64,000 nucleotides of DNA. Source: Halobacillus fulvus (GTDB taxonomy: Bacteria; Bacillota; Bacilli; Bacillales; Halobacillaceae). The notes beneath the pieces were generated by a model. That model searched no databases. It had not been told where the DNA came from and worked only from the letters and a program-made list of their open reading frames with translations. Every line of letters starts with the position of its first letter. Position 1 is the stretch's first letter. A program made the position numbers and the translations under genes. The stretch is taken from the NCBI GenBank assembly GCA_004078665.1, contig SCFO01000004.1, positions 172,959 through 236,958 on the forward strand, written 5' to 3'. Below are positions 24,691 through 33,360 of the stretch, piece by piece.

Positions 24691-25983
24691 TCAATGACCG
24701 GGGAAGAAAATCATTTGGAGAATGAAAATGATGGCAAACATATACAAAATCCAGTGCACGCTTTTCCCTTTCCCCATCACAAGTTTCAACACCGGGTATG
24801 TAATAAACCCGATGGCAATTCCTGTTGCGATACTTGATGTGAGCGGCATCGTCAAAATAATGATGAAGGCTGGAAAAGCATCATCAAATGCTTTCCAATT
24901 CACTTTGGCCAGACCTTCCATCATAAAGCATCCGACAATGATCAAAACAGGGGCCGTAATGGCTGGAAGACCCGACACGGCTCCGACAACTGGAGCGAAA
25001 AACATCGATAATAGAAACAGTACCGCTACAACGACCGTCGTAAGTCCTGTTCTCCCGCCTGCTGCTACTCCAGAAGACGATTCAATATAAGCAGAAGATG
25101 GACTTGTTCCGAACATCGCTCCTACTGTAGTAGCAGAAGCATCCGCCATCAAGGCAGCACGCGCTCTCGGCAAGCTTCCATCCTTACGAATAAATCCGGC
25201 CTGTTCTGCCACTCCGACCATCGTTCCAGTCGTATCAAAAATTGTCACAAGAAGAAACGCAAAGATAACCGTATACAACCCATTACTGAAAACACCCGCA
25301 AGATCAATATCCCAAAATACAGGAGCAGGTGGAGCATCGACGACTCCGCTGATTTCCAGCTGTCCTGTGAAAAAGCCAATGATTCCTGTCAAAAGCATTC
25401 CGATGAATAAACCACCAGTGACTTTCCGGGCAATCAAAGCCAATGTCACAAAAAGACCAAAGATTGTTAATAAAGGACCAGGGGCGGTAATATCTCCGAA
25501 GGTCACCAACGTTGTCTCACTCGCCACAATGATTTCTGACATCCGAAGACCTAAAAAGGCAATAAATAGCCCGATCCCTGAAGTAATTCCATATTTTAAA
25601 GATGGAGGAATCGCTGTAATCAGCGTTTCTCTCAAGCTCGTTAAGCTTAAAATGACAAATAGAACACCTGCTAAGAAGACGGTACCCAAAATGACCGGGT
25701 AACCAACATCCTGTTGGACAACTTCCGTAACAAAATACGCATTCAATCCCATACCGGGTGCTATGGCGATCGGATAGTTCGCTGCAAAAGCCATAATCAA
25801 TGTGCCGACAACCGCCGCAATAATTGTAGCCATAAACACTTGTTCAAACGGTACACCTGCACTCGACAATATCGCAGGGTTGACGACCACGATATAAACC
25901 ATAGTTAAAAACGTCGTAAGTCCTGCCAACATTTCGGTTTTTACATCTGTATTATTTTCTTTCAATCTGAAGAATCGATCCAT
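24691..25983 (-). CDS. pbuG: purine (hypoxanthine/guanine/adenine) permease, AzgA/PbuG family
   Basis: A 430-aa NCS2-superfamily permease of the AzgA branch. It has MLAGLTTFLTMVYIVVVNPAIL at the N-terminus, the APGMGLNAYF motif, FDTTGTMVGVAEQAG and the TSPSSAYIESSSGVAAGGRTGLT signature in the substrate-binding half. About twelve to fourteen helices are predicted by eye. Unlike B. subtilis pbuG, no purine riboswitch precedes it; instead a pair of inverted PurBoxes overlaps the promoter. It probably imports purine bases for the same salvage route as adenine deaminase at 58957-60678. Confidence 0.92.
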   Translation of the reverse strand: MDRFFRLKENNTDVKTEMLAGLTTFLTMVYIVVVNPAILSSAGVPFEQVFMATIIAAVVGTLIMAFAANYPIAIAPGMGLNAYFVTEVVQQDVGYPVILGTVFLAGVLFVILSLTSLRETLITAIPPSLKYGITSGIGLFIAFLGLRMSEIIVASETTLVTFGDITAPGPLLTIFGLFVTLALIARKVTGGLFIGMLLTGIIGFFTGQLEISGVVDAPPAPVFWDIDLAGVFSNGLYTVIFAFLLVTIFDTTGTMVGVAEQAGFIRKDGSLPRARAALMADASATTVGAMFGTSPSSAYIESSSGVAAGGRTGLTTVVVAVLFLLSMFFAPVVGAVSGLPAITAPVLIIVGCFMMEGLAKVNWKAFDDAFPAFIIILTMPLTSSIATGIAIGFITYPVLKLVMGKGKSVHWILYMFAIIFILQMIFFPGH

Positions 25984-26027
25984 TGTTTAAATCCCTAACC
26001 TTCCGTCATAAAATCACAACGGTATCC

Positions 26028-26056
26028 ATCATAATACTTTCACGAACATAATTCAA
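26028..26056 (-). promoter_or_regulatory. SigA promoter of pbuG
   Basis: TTGAAT (26051-26056) and TATGAT (26028-26033) with a 17-nt spacer on the minus strand; the -35 lies within PurBox 2. Confidence 0.65.
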
Positions 26057-26081
26057 TAAAACAACTAAAAATGTTCGTATT
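26041..26081 (-). promoter_or_regulatory. PurR operator (two inverted PurBoxes)
   Basis: On the minus strand ATACGAACATTTT is followed after a short spacer by AATTATGTTCGTG, i.e. two inverted copies of the CGAACAWTA core. This is the PurR operator form known in B. subtilis. It overlaps the -35 region, so repression when adenine is high is expected. Confidence 0.8.
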
Positions 26082-26096
26082 TTTTGTCGCAAACAC

Positions 26097-26140
26097 AAAA
26101 CAAGAGGTCTGACGTCTCCGCCAAACCCCTCGTTTACGTA
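26097..26140 (-). terminator. possible weak terminator of ydbST
   Basis: ACGAGGGGT on the minus strand can pair imperfectly with AGACCTCTTGT, followed by TTTTGTG. The stem is imperfect. Confidence 0.35.
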
Positions 26141-26145
26141 CAATT

Positions 26146-27600
26146 TCACTTATACCAAACTAATACACGTTCGGCATCCTCTTGATTTAAATACATGCAG
26201 GTCGCCACTGCTCCTCCGACACCCGATTTCAATGAAACACGAACGCCACCAAGCTGGACACGTTGCTGAAGCACTGTCTGCATAAGAGAAGCAGCCTGGA
26301 TCCGGTGCTTCTTCATCAAATACGTCTGTTTGATGAACGTTCGGGTCTGCAACGTCAGCTGCTTATCCGTGATATTGAAGCCTGCATCCTTATAGCAGAG
26401 CCATCCAAGTCCCGTCGCCAATAGGGCGACGATCAAACTGAGGAGACCAAATGGGTAAAAAAAGTAGCTGATTGGGATCACAGCCAGCCAGAATAACCAG
26501 GATTGACGGATCATGTATCGGATCATCGACCTTCTAGGCGGCCGCACTAAACTCTCTGCCATTTCATAATCTGACAAAATGTGATGCAACACATTTCCGA
26601 TTTGTGACTTTTTAATCAAAGGAAGGACACGGAGCTGATGCTCGTCCCCTTTCAAGGCAGATCCACCCGCACTGATAATCGTGACCGATGCATACCCGAT
26701 AGGCTGCCGGATCAGGTTTTCATCAATTCGTATTCCCTGAATGCGGTTGAGCGGAATCGTCGTTTGCTTCTTTTCAAGCCAGCCACGTGTCAGAATCAAG
26801 TCATCTTCCATAATATTGACCTGAAAGTTCGCATATCGCAAAATCGTGAGCAGAATCGAAATTCCGTACGCGATTACCAAAATAATGAGGACAGAAAAGG
26901 CGATGATGAGCACCCCGACTTGAATCCAATCCACGACTTGACCATATATCCTGCCGATCGGTAACACGTCCATAAATTGAGAAAAGAAGACGACAACCCC
27001 AGAAAGAACGACTCCCGCGCCTCCTGAAGTAACAGCCATCAGAACGATTTCCTTCATCTTCATTTCAAACACCTTTGTGCGCTTAGGCTCAGCTGGTGTA
27101 AATTCTGTAGCCTCTTCTCCTTCCTCAATCTGGACTCCCGTTCCACCCTTATGTTCATAAATCAAGGCTTCTAACTGATCCGCCTCTTCTCGAGTAATCG
27201 CCGTCAATTCCGCTTCCGCCTTCTGATCCCCAGAAGAACCGGCTGTTTCTACAGAAACTTTGACAAGCTGGAAAGGGCGGTGAAAGATACCTTCCGAATA
27301 ATCGAGACTTTGAATCCGCTCGATCGGGATATACCGCTTCTTTCTAAAAAAGAGACCATATTCGATTCTCAGCTCTCCCTCTTCCATACGGTAAGTGAAC
27401 CTTAGCCAGCGCACAATTCCGCCGATCAGGAGCAATAGAAGAAATCCGGCTGTCACCATGAGAGGAATCCACTCGATCGACCCGCTCCGGAATCCACCGT
27501 TTAAAAAAATGACCGCAAGAATAGGTAAAATCGCATCCTTCAACCCTTTAACAAAATTAATGACGGCCGATATTGGATGAAGCCGCTTCGGTTCAAACAT
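26146..27600 (-). CDS. ydbT: multi-domain bacterial PH (bPH2/DUF304) membrane protein, YdbT-like
   Basis: A 484-aa membrane protein with three repeats of a bPH2 domain separated by helix pairs. Each repeat carries a version of the motif 'IPxxRIQSLDYSEGxxxRPFQLxxVSVETAG': IPIERIQSLDYSEGIFHRP, IPLNRIQGIRIDENLIRQP, and a degenerate third copy MKKHRIQAASLMQ. The ATG at 27598-27600 lies within the last codons of ydbS (8-nt overlap); longer open frames upstream are shadows. B. subtilis YdbS-YdbT are implicated in resistance to bacteriocins such as amylocyclicin, from memory. Function here is inference from the pair. Confidence 0.88.
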   Translation of the reverse strand: MFEPKRLHPISAVINFVKGLKDAILPILAVIFLNGGFRSGSIEWIPLMVTAGFLLLLLIGGIVRWLRFTYRMEEGELRIEYGLFFRKKRYIPIERIQSLDYSEGIFHRPFQLVKVSVETAGSSGDQKAEAELTAITREEADQLEALIYEHKGGTGVQIEEGEEATEFTPAEPKRTKVFEMKMKEIVLMAVTSGGAGVVLSGVVVFFSQFMDVLPIGRIYGQVVDWIQVGVLIIAFSVLIILVIAYGISILLTILRYANFQVNIMEDDLILTRGWLEKKQTTIPLNRIQGIRIDENLIRQPIGYASVTIISAGGSALKGDEHQLRVLPLIKKSQIGNVLHHILSDYEMAESLVRPPRRSMIRYMIRQSWLFWLAVIPISYFFYPFGLLSLIVALLATGLGWLCYKDAGFNITDKQLTLQTRTFIKQTYLMKKHRIQAASLMQTVLQQRVQLGGVRVSLKSGVGGAVATCMYLNQEDAERVLVWYK

Positions 27601-28072
27601 CTTCTTCCGCCACCCTTGCCAAAGCAGAGATCGATTGTCTAAGCTCCTCTGCTTCATACTCATCAAGCGCTGGAATCTTATGTACCGTTGCAGCTGTCGA
27701 AATACTGATGGTCGACAACCTATATTTACGAAGCAATGGCCCCTGCTCAGTATCCACATGCTGGACCCTGACCATCGGGACAAGTGTCCTCGTTATGAAA
27801 AATATTCCGTATTGTAAATCGATGTCCTTCTCGGTCACCTCATACCTCCACCTGGACCACCTGAGCTTCGGGATCAGCCAAATAGACAATACGACCTCCC
27901 CAACGAGCACCGCCGCGCCGATCGCAGTCAGCCACATCGGCCAATTCCAAAAATACACGGCAGCCAATAGACCGATATTGATCAAGAGAACGACTAAAAA
28001 TTGAATGATTCCATAGACTCTCCAGAGTGTTAATGCCCTCTCTGAAATCCGTCGGGCCGGTTCATTTAACAT
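27593..28072 (-). CDS. ydbS: bacterial PH (bPH2/DUF304) membrane protein, YdbS-like
   Basis: A 159-aa protein with two N-terminal membrane helices and one bPH2 domain. The core reads RWRYEVTEKDIDLQYGIFFITRTLVPMVRVQHVDTEQGPLLRKY, the family signature. The ATG at 28070-28072 has AGGAGG 8 nt upstream; the frame extends three codons further but into the RBS. It overlaps ydbT and forms a two-gene operon with it. Confidence 0.9.
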   Translation of the reverse strand: MLNEPARRISERALTLWRVYGIIQFLVVLLINIGLLAAVYFWNWPMWLTAIGAAVLVGEVVLSIWLIPKLRWSRWRYEVTEKDIDLQYGIFFITRTLVPMVRVQHVDTEQGPLLRKYRLSTISISTAATVHKIPALDEYEAEELRQSISALARVAEEDV

Positions 28073-28126
28073 CACGACCACCTCCTCCCTTCATTATACG
28101 ACTTGATCGACCTGAAAGTTTCAAAT

Positions 28127-28157
28127 AAAAACCAGATAGGCAAACCCTATCTGGTCC
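28127..28157 (-). terminator. terminator of proC
   Basis: ACCAGATAGG/CCTATCTGGT hairpin followed by TTTTATTTG on the minus strand. Confidence 0.85.
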
Positions 28158-28164
28158 TTCTTAC

Positions 28165-28977
28165 TTATTTTCCTTTTGATAACTCGATCGACCTCGCTGT
28201 GCACGCGTTCATCGCTTGGATAATCGAACTTCTCATCCCAGTCTGTTCCAGCATATTGACCCCTTCAATCGTCACTCCGCCCGGCGTACAGACTGCATCC
28301 TTCAATTCACCAGGATGTCGACCCGTTTCCAAGACCATCTTCGCAGCCCCCTGAACAGCCTGAGAAGCGAGTTTGTAGGCCTTATCTCTCGGGAATCCTT
28401 GCTGGACGGCTGTGTCCGCCATCGCTTCAATGAACATATAAACGAAGGCAGGGGAAGATCCGCTGACCGCTGGAACAGCATCCATTAAACGTTCCTCGAT
28501 GATTTCAGCCTCTCCGAAACTCTCAAACACTTCGAGAACTTCAGCCACCTCTTCATCGGTTACAAAATCATTCGGACAAAGGACGCTCATGCCCGCACCT
28601 ACTAACGAAGGAGTATTCGGCATCGAACGAATGACCTTCACACTATAACCGAATGCCTCCCGCATCGAATCTAATGTAATCCCGGCAGCAACCGTTACAA
28701 TCACCGTTTCCTCTGAAACTTCGGAACGGATTTCCTGTATGACGCCCTGATAGATGTAGGGTTTGACAGCAAGGAAAAGAATGTCGCATTCCCTTGCCAC
28801 TTTTTTGTTATCGTTTGATATTTGGATGCCATATTCATCTGATACAAAGTCGATCGTTTCATCTGATAAAGCTGTCGCCGCAATGTCCTCTGCCTTCACG
28901 ATTCCAGCGTCGATCATCCCTTGAATCATAGCCTGCCCCATCTGTCCACATCCGATAAAACCGATTTTTCTTTTCAC
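28165..28977 (-). CDS. proC: pyrroline-5-carboxylate reductase
   Basis: A 270-aa ProC, which reduces 1-pyrroline-5-carboxylate to proline with NAD(P)H, the last step of proline synthesis. The Rossmann motif GFIGCGQMGQAMI starts at residue 6. AVKPYIYQGVI, RSMPNTPSLVGAGMS and the C-terminal signature (VSGSSPAFVYMFIEAMAD, CTPGGVTIEG) are intact. The start is a GTG at 28975-28977 with AAGGGGG upstream. It stands alone with its own promoter. In halotolerant bacilli proline is also an osmolyte, but nothing here shows osmotic control. Confidence 0.95.
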   Translation of the reverse strand: MKRKIGFIGCGQMGQAMIQGMIDAGIVKAEDIAATALSDETIDFVSDEYGIQISNDNKKVARECDILFLAVKPYIYQGVIQEIRSEVSEETVIVTVAAGITLDSMREAFGYSVKVIRSMPNTPSLVGAGMSVLCPNDFVTDEEVAEVLEVFESFGEAEIIEERLMDAVPAVSGSSPAFVYMFIEAMADTAVQQGFPRDKAYKLASQAVQGAAKMVLETGRHPGELKDAVCTPGGVTIEGVNMLEQTGMRSSIIQAMNACTARSIELSKGK

Positions 28978-29001
28978 CGCTCATTCCCCCTTAGTCCTCT
29001 T

Positions 29002-29030
29002 ATTGTATCGGAAGTTCTCCTGCATAACAA
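29002..29030 (-). promoter_or_regulatory. SigA promoter of proC
   Basis: TTGTTA (29025-29030) and TACAAT (29002-29007) separated by 17 nt on the minus strand. Confidence 0.65.
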
Positions 29031-29192
29031 TTAGTGATCCTGCATTTCTTCAGTAATCTTTATTCACAATGACGAATATAAAATCAATCCTACATTTGAA
29101 TCACACGCTGTATTTTTAAAAGATTTTTCCAATTAATTTTCCATAAAATTCTTCTTAAACTAGTAAATATTTCTCTTTTTCCGGAGGAAAGG

Positions 29193-29221
29193 TTTACAAA
29201 TAACCAGTCAGACCCTATAAT
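29193..29221 (+). promoter_or_regulatory. orphan plus-strand SigA promoter
   Basis: TTTACA (29193-29198) and a perfect TATAAT (29216-29221) with an exact 17-nt spacer. There is no gene downstream on the plus strand, only a terminator about 90 nt on. Confidence 0.65.
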
Positions 29222-29227
29222 AAAGAG

Positions 29228-29310
29228 TGTATTCTTCATATCATACCGATTCACCAAAAATATCATAGCTGCTACGAGAAAAGCCGAGCTGCCTTAAGCT
29301 CGGCTTTTTT
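29228..29310 (+). ncRNA. candidate small RNA, about 83 nt
   Basis: Transcription from the orphan promoter at 29193-29221 would begin near 29228 and end at the GCCGAGCT/AGCTCGGC hairpin plus TTTTTT (29279-29310). The interval has no ORF with an RBS. The RNA would be antisense to the last codons of the antiporter gene, because that stop codon lies in the hairpin loop. No known family recognised. Confidence 0.45.
29279..29310. terminator. bidirectional terminator at the antiporter 3' end
   Basis: AAAAGCCGAGCT/AGCTCGGCTTTTTT stem-loop. On the minus strand it ends the antiporter transcript, and its loop contains that gene's TAA (29294-29296). Confidence 0.85.
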
Positions 29311-30805
29311 CGTGGTTGCTATTTTCCGTATCTTCATACACAGCTTCCAGCAACTTCTTCAGTTCTTTCTTACTCTTTCTAGTCACAAGAACATAGAGCG
29401 TATCCCCTGACTTAATTTCCGTTTGTCCATAAGGTGTAATGACATCTCCATCACGAATGATCGCATTGATCAACGCGCGGTCCGGCAACTCCATTTTCTC
29501 GAGCGTCTGTCCAACAATGACATTCTGGTCCGAAACTTCAAATTCAAGCATCTCCACATTCGCTTTTCCAATCGAAATCAATTCAAGAGAATGAATCGGA
29601 TTTCCCATCTTGTCCGAAACCAGCTGAAAGCGTTCAGCCACCCACGTAATGGAAGAACCCTGGACCAACGCGGACATTAAGACCGTGAAGAAGACGACAT
29701 TGAAAATGATTTGACTGTTCGCAACACCTGCAAGCATCGGGAATATCGCGAGTACAATCGGTACTGCTCCGCGCAGACCGGCCCACGATAGGAAGAGCTT
29801 CTCCTTACTCGTGAACGAAAAACCAGCCAGACTAAGAAACGTAGCAATCGGACGAGCGACGAGCAACAGAACTATGGCAATGAGCAGACCATCGATCATC
29901 ACTTCCATCGTAAATAGTTCGGTAGGATATACAAACAAGCCTAGAATAATAAACATTAAAATTTGCGCCATCCATCCGAACCCTTCATGGAAACGAAGAA
30001 TGGAATACCGGTACGCAAGCTCCGCATTTCCAATATAGACGGCCGCTACATAGACAGCCAGCAGCCCACTTGCCTGAATAAGGGAGCTTACGCTGTAGAC
30101 GAGAAAGGCAAAGCTTAAAGCGAATAAAGGATACAATCCGCTTGAATCCAGATTGATTCTGTTCAACGTAAAACTGGCTATGTATCCAATCACAAGGCCC
30201 ACTGCAAGACCTGCTCCCATCTGCCAGAAAAAAGACCCAAATAGTCCAAAATAATTCACTTGATCCTGTGTCAGTAACTGTATGAACGTAATAGTCAGAA
30301 AAACCGCCATTGGATCGTTCGTTCCGGACTCCGCCTCCAAAGTAGCCCCAAGCTTTTCCCTTACATTCTTCCCTTTTAAAACTGCAAATACAGCGGCAGC
30401 ATCTGTTGATCCTATAATAGATCCGAGCAAAAAGGACTCGATCCAGGTTAAGCCGAGGATGAACCGGACCGCAACAGCAACAATGGCTGTCGTCAATATA
30501 ACTCCGAGGGTAGCAAGGCTTATCGAAGGCCCTAATACAGGGCGTATCTCACGCCATTTGGTCTGCATACCACCCTCAAAAAGAATAATAATCAGAGCAA
30601 AAACACCCACAAGCTGGGCAATTTCCGGATTGTTGAAATTAAGAAGCCCTAGTCCATCGCTCCCCACAAGCATGCCTACACCAATAAAGAGGACAAGAGA
30701 GGGGACACCTAGCCTAGTTGAAAATTTGGTGACCACTACACTGGCAATCAGCAAGAGGGCCACTAGCAAAATAAATTGATTGGATTCCAAGATTTCTTGG
30801 ATCAT
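29294..30805 (-). CDS. potassium/sodium-proton antiporter, CPA1 family with TrkA-C domain (NhaP2/CvrA-like)
   Basis: A 503-aa antiporter. About twelve membrane helices include GSIIGSTDAAAVFAVL (the conserved acidic ion site), ESGTNDPMAVFLTI, and the late FLSWAGLRGAVPIVLA helix. The last 100 or so residues form a cytoplasmic TrkA-C/RCK_C regulatory domain (VEMLEFEVSDQNVIVGQTLEKMELPDRALINAIIRDG). This arrangement is that of NhaP2/CvrA K+(Na+)/H+ antiporters, used in pH and ion homeostasis. The ATG at 30805 has GGGAGGAC upstream. Confidence 0.9.
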   Translation of the reverse strand: MIQEILESNQFILLVALLLIASVVVTKFSTRLGVPSLVLFIGVGMLVGSDGLGLLNFNNPEIAQLVGVFALIIILFEGGMQTKWREIRPVLGPSISLATLGVILTTAIVAVAVRFILGLTWIESFLLGSIIGSTDAAAVFAVLKGKNVREKLGATLEAESGTNDPMAVFLTITFIQLLTQDQVNYFGLFGSFFWQMGAGLAVGLVIGYIASFTLNRINLDSSGLYPLFALSFAFLVYSVSSLIQASGLLAVYVAAVYIGNAELAYRYSILRFHEGFGWMAQILMFIILGLFVYPTELFTMEVMIDGLLIAIVLLLVARPIATFLSLAGFSFTSKEKLFLSWAGLRGAVPIVLAIFPMLAGVANSQIIFNVVFFTVLMSALVQGSSITWVAERFQLVSDKMGNPIHSLELISIGKANVEMLEFEVSDQNVIVGQTLEKMELPDRALINAIIRDGDVITPYGQTEIKSGDTLYVLVTRKSKKELKKLLEAVYEDTENSNHEKSRA

Positions 30806-30870
30806 AGACTGTCCTCCCTTTTATTTTTTCATTATAACAAGGAGGATCGTAGATTGGTTAATCATTTCCC

Positions 30871-33183
30871 TTACACTTGTTCGTAAAGGTCGGATGGAAC
30901 TCTCTCCAAAAAGAAGCTTTTCTTGTTTTTATAAAAAAGATCGAGTTCATGCATAGCCCTCGTACAGGCTGTATAGAAAAGCTTCCGCTCCTCTTCCTGG
31001 TTGTACATCTCCTCGGATGCATCCGGAATGATCACAGCATCGAACTCAATGCCTTTCGCTAAATAAGCAGGAAGTACAAGAACACCTGTCTCAAACGTCT
31101 GGGAATCTTTATAGATCAGTCGGATATCCAGTGCGTTGTTCAAATCTACGTACAGACGGAAAGCTTCCGAAACCGTTTTGGTCAATACCGCCACAGTCCC
31201 ACATCCTTCCTCCTGTCTTTCCCTAATCAGATTCACGATTTTCTCGACGCGCTCTCTGTCCTCCTCCACCTTATAGAGACGAGGCTTTCGCCCTTCCCGA
31301 TTGAACGCTTCAATCTCATCTCCATTCGGAATCAACGCTTTCGTAAACTCGACGATCGGCTTTGTGGATCGGTAGCTTCTCTGAAGCCTGATCATTTCAA
31401 TCTCCTCGATCCGCTCTGAACCCTCAAGGACACTAGGCACATTGGAATAAAGAGTATGGATCGCCTGATTGAAATCCCCTAGGAAATTGAAGCGCGCATT
31501 TGGAAACAGCTGCTGGATGTATTCCAATTGAAACGGCGAATAATCCTGCGCCTCATCAATAAAGACATGACGGATGACGGTATTGATTTTCCTCCCCTCG
31601 ATTTGGTCCTGCAAATAAAGGTAAGGCGTGATGTCTTCTGCAAACAGACGGCGATTCTCGATCGCTTTTTGCGTATACGATACAATCCCTTCCCATTGTT
31701 CAATTGTCATCCCATCTTGAGAAGACGACTGATAAAACTGATGATAAAGCTTTCTCATATGAATGAAGCGTAGAGACTTTATCTTTTTCCTTAATGGAGC
31801 GATCCGTCGACGCACCACTTCTTTAACAAGGAGGTCCTGTTCACGTTCAAAGTCATCAAAGCTGTCCTCATCAAATTTTTGTTGATGTTCCAGCTTTTGA
31901 AAAGCATCCAAATAATCCTTCTTATCTAAAAAGGCTGCTTCCTCTACAGGCCAATCCTTTGCCCGCTCACGTTTCTCAAGCGTATCAAGCTTTTGCAAAA
32001 GCCATTCTTTCACCTGTTCAATCCGGTTAGGAATCCTTCCTTCCAGCTGGTAAAAATACTTCCTGATCTGATGCGCATCCGCCACTTTCTTGCCACGGAA
32101 TTTCACGTTACGAAATAGCATTCCCGCCTCTTCTAGCTGTTCAATGTACTCGTCCACCTTATGCTTGAAGGCAAGTGACGCTTTCAGTTGAATACCGTTC
32201 ACGCGCTGGGAATGTTCCACCTCACTCTTTTGATCAAGCAGGTATTCCAATTGTTCAAAAGGTGTTTCCAGCTCGTACTCTACATCCAGCCGCTTGGCCG
32301 CATATTCCTGGAACGTGGTTTGGCGCATGTTTTCTTCTCCGAGTTCCGGAAGAACAGAGGAGACGTAGCTCATAAACATATGGTTGGGAGAAAACAACAA
32401 AATTTGATCTGCCGTAATGGTTTTGCGATCTCGATAAAGTAGATAAGCGATCCGTTGCATAGCGGCAGATGTTTTGCCGCTGCCTGCCGCCCCTTGAACG
32501 ACGAGCGGGCGATGCTTCTGATAGCGAATGATTCGGTTTTGCTCCTTTTGGATCGTCGCGACAATCCCTTTCATTTGGACCGTAGCCTGTCCCGATAGAG
32601 CTTCCTGCAACAATTCGTCTCCAATCGTAACGCCTGTATCGAACATACTACGGAGATTGCCATTACGGATAATGAACTGGCGCTTTAATTCGATCTCCCC
32701 CGCAATTTCCCCCTCAGGCGTTTCGTAGCTGGCAGGTCCCGGTGAATAATCATAGTACATACTTGAAATCGGAGCCCTCCAATCATAAATGAGGAAATCC
32801 TCTTTTTGCTTATTCATCAGGGAGCCAATTCCAATGTACACAGATTCCGTATTCCCATCTTCGGTAAAGTCGATGCGTCCGAAATAAGGGGAGTCCTGCT
32901 GACGGTCATACCTTTTGACAAGCTGATCGAACTGCCCGAAACTCCGTTCACGTTCAGAGAGCAGCTCAGCCTGCTGTTTAATGCTCGCATACGTCTCGAC
33001 TGCGTCATCAGGTTCATCGATATTCACCGTCACGTCTTCCCAGAATTCCTTACGTATTTTCAAAATTTCTTCTTTGATTTCACCTGTGTCATCCGTAATT
33101 TCTCGTTTTTTCTCTTCTAACAAATCTTTTATATCGTCGATCCTTGATTGTTCTTTTTTCCATTCAAGATGATCCTGGTCCAT
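30871..33183 (-). CDS. helD: HelD-type RNA polymerase-associated helicase (paralogue 2)
   Basis: A 770-aa HelD-like protein, close to the 774 aa I recall for B. subtilis HelD (YvgS), which removes stalled RNA polymerase from DNA. It has a highly charged N-terminal coiled coil (about 1-90), YFGRIDF and YDWRAPISSMYYDY, Walker A GAAGSGKT at 231-238, a central insertion, Walker B-like FIDEAQDYS, QRSYRSTKPIVEF and KGIEFDAVI/LFYTACTRAMHEL. The ATG at 33181-33183 is chosen over a TTG six codons upstream because GGAG sits 12 nt before it. It is the likelier true HelD of the two copies. Confidence 0.88.
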   Translation of the reverse strand: MDQDHLEWKKEQSRIDDIKDLLEEKKREITDDTGEIKEEILKIRKEFWEDVTVNIDEPDDAVETYASIKQQAELLSERERSFGQFDQLVKRYDRQQDSPYFGRIDFTEDGNTESVYIGIGSLMNKQKEDFLIYDWRAPISSMYYDYSPGPASYETPEGEIAGEIELKRQFIIRNGNLRSMFDTGVTIGDELLQEALSGQATVQMKGIVATIQKEQNRIIRYQKHRPLVVQGAAGSGKTSAAMQRIAYLLYRDRKTITADQILLFSPNHMFMSYVSSVLPELGEENMRQTTFQEYAAKRLDVEYELETPFEQLEYLLDQKSEVEHSQRVNGIQLKASLAFKHKVDEYIEQLEEAGMLFRNVKFRGKKVADAHQIRKYFYQLEGRIPNRIEQVKEWLLQKLDTLEKRERAKDWPVEEAAFLDKKDYLDAFQKLEHQQKFDEDSFDDFEREQDLLVKEVVRRRIAPLRKKIKSLRFIHMRKLYHQFYQSSSQDGMTIEQWEGIVSYTQKAIENRRLFAEDITPYLYLQDQIEGRKINTVIRHVFIDEAQDYSPFQLEYIQQLFPNARFNFLGDFNQAIHTLYSNVPSVLEGSERIEEIEMIRLQRSYRSTKPIVEFTKALIPNGDEIEAFNREGRKPRLYKVEEDRERVEKIVNLIRERQEEGCGTVAVLTKTVSEAFRLYVDLNNALDIRLIYKDSQTFETGVLVLPAYLAKGIEFDAVIIPDASEEMYNQEEERKLFYTACTRAMHELDLFYKNKKSFFLERVPSDLYEQV

Positions 33184-33322
33184 CGGGAAGCCACACTCCA
33201 ATCTGTTCTATGTGATGGTCTAAGACTAATTTCTATATACTTTCACCAAAAGACTTTGTGAATCCCTCATAATAAAATGATTTACGTCTACTATACAACA
33301 TCGATGAGAAGAATCACATAGC

Positions 33323-33354
33323 AAAACCGGACAACATCCTCTGCTGTCCGGTTT
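33323..33354 (-). terminator. terminator of yhbH
   Basis: AAAACCGGACA/TGTCCGGTTTT perfect stem on the minus strand, just after the stop at 33361. Confidence 0.85.
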
Positions 33355-33360
33355 TCTTGT

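Noticed and set aside
25983-26100. Purine riboswitch upstream of pbuG
   Set aside because: No TATAA/GTTTCTACC-type aptamer core could be found; PurBoxes explain the regulation instead.
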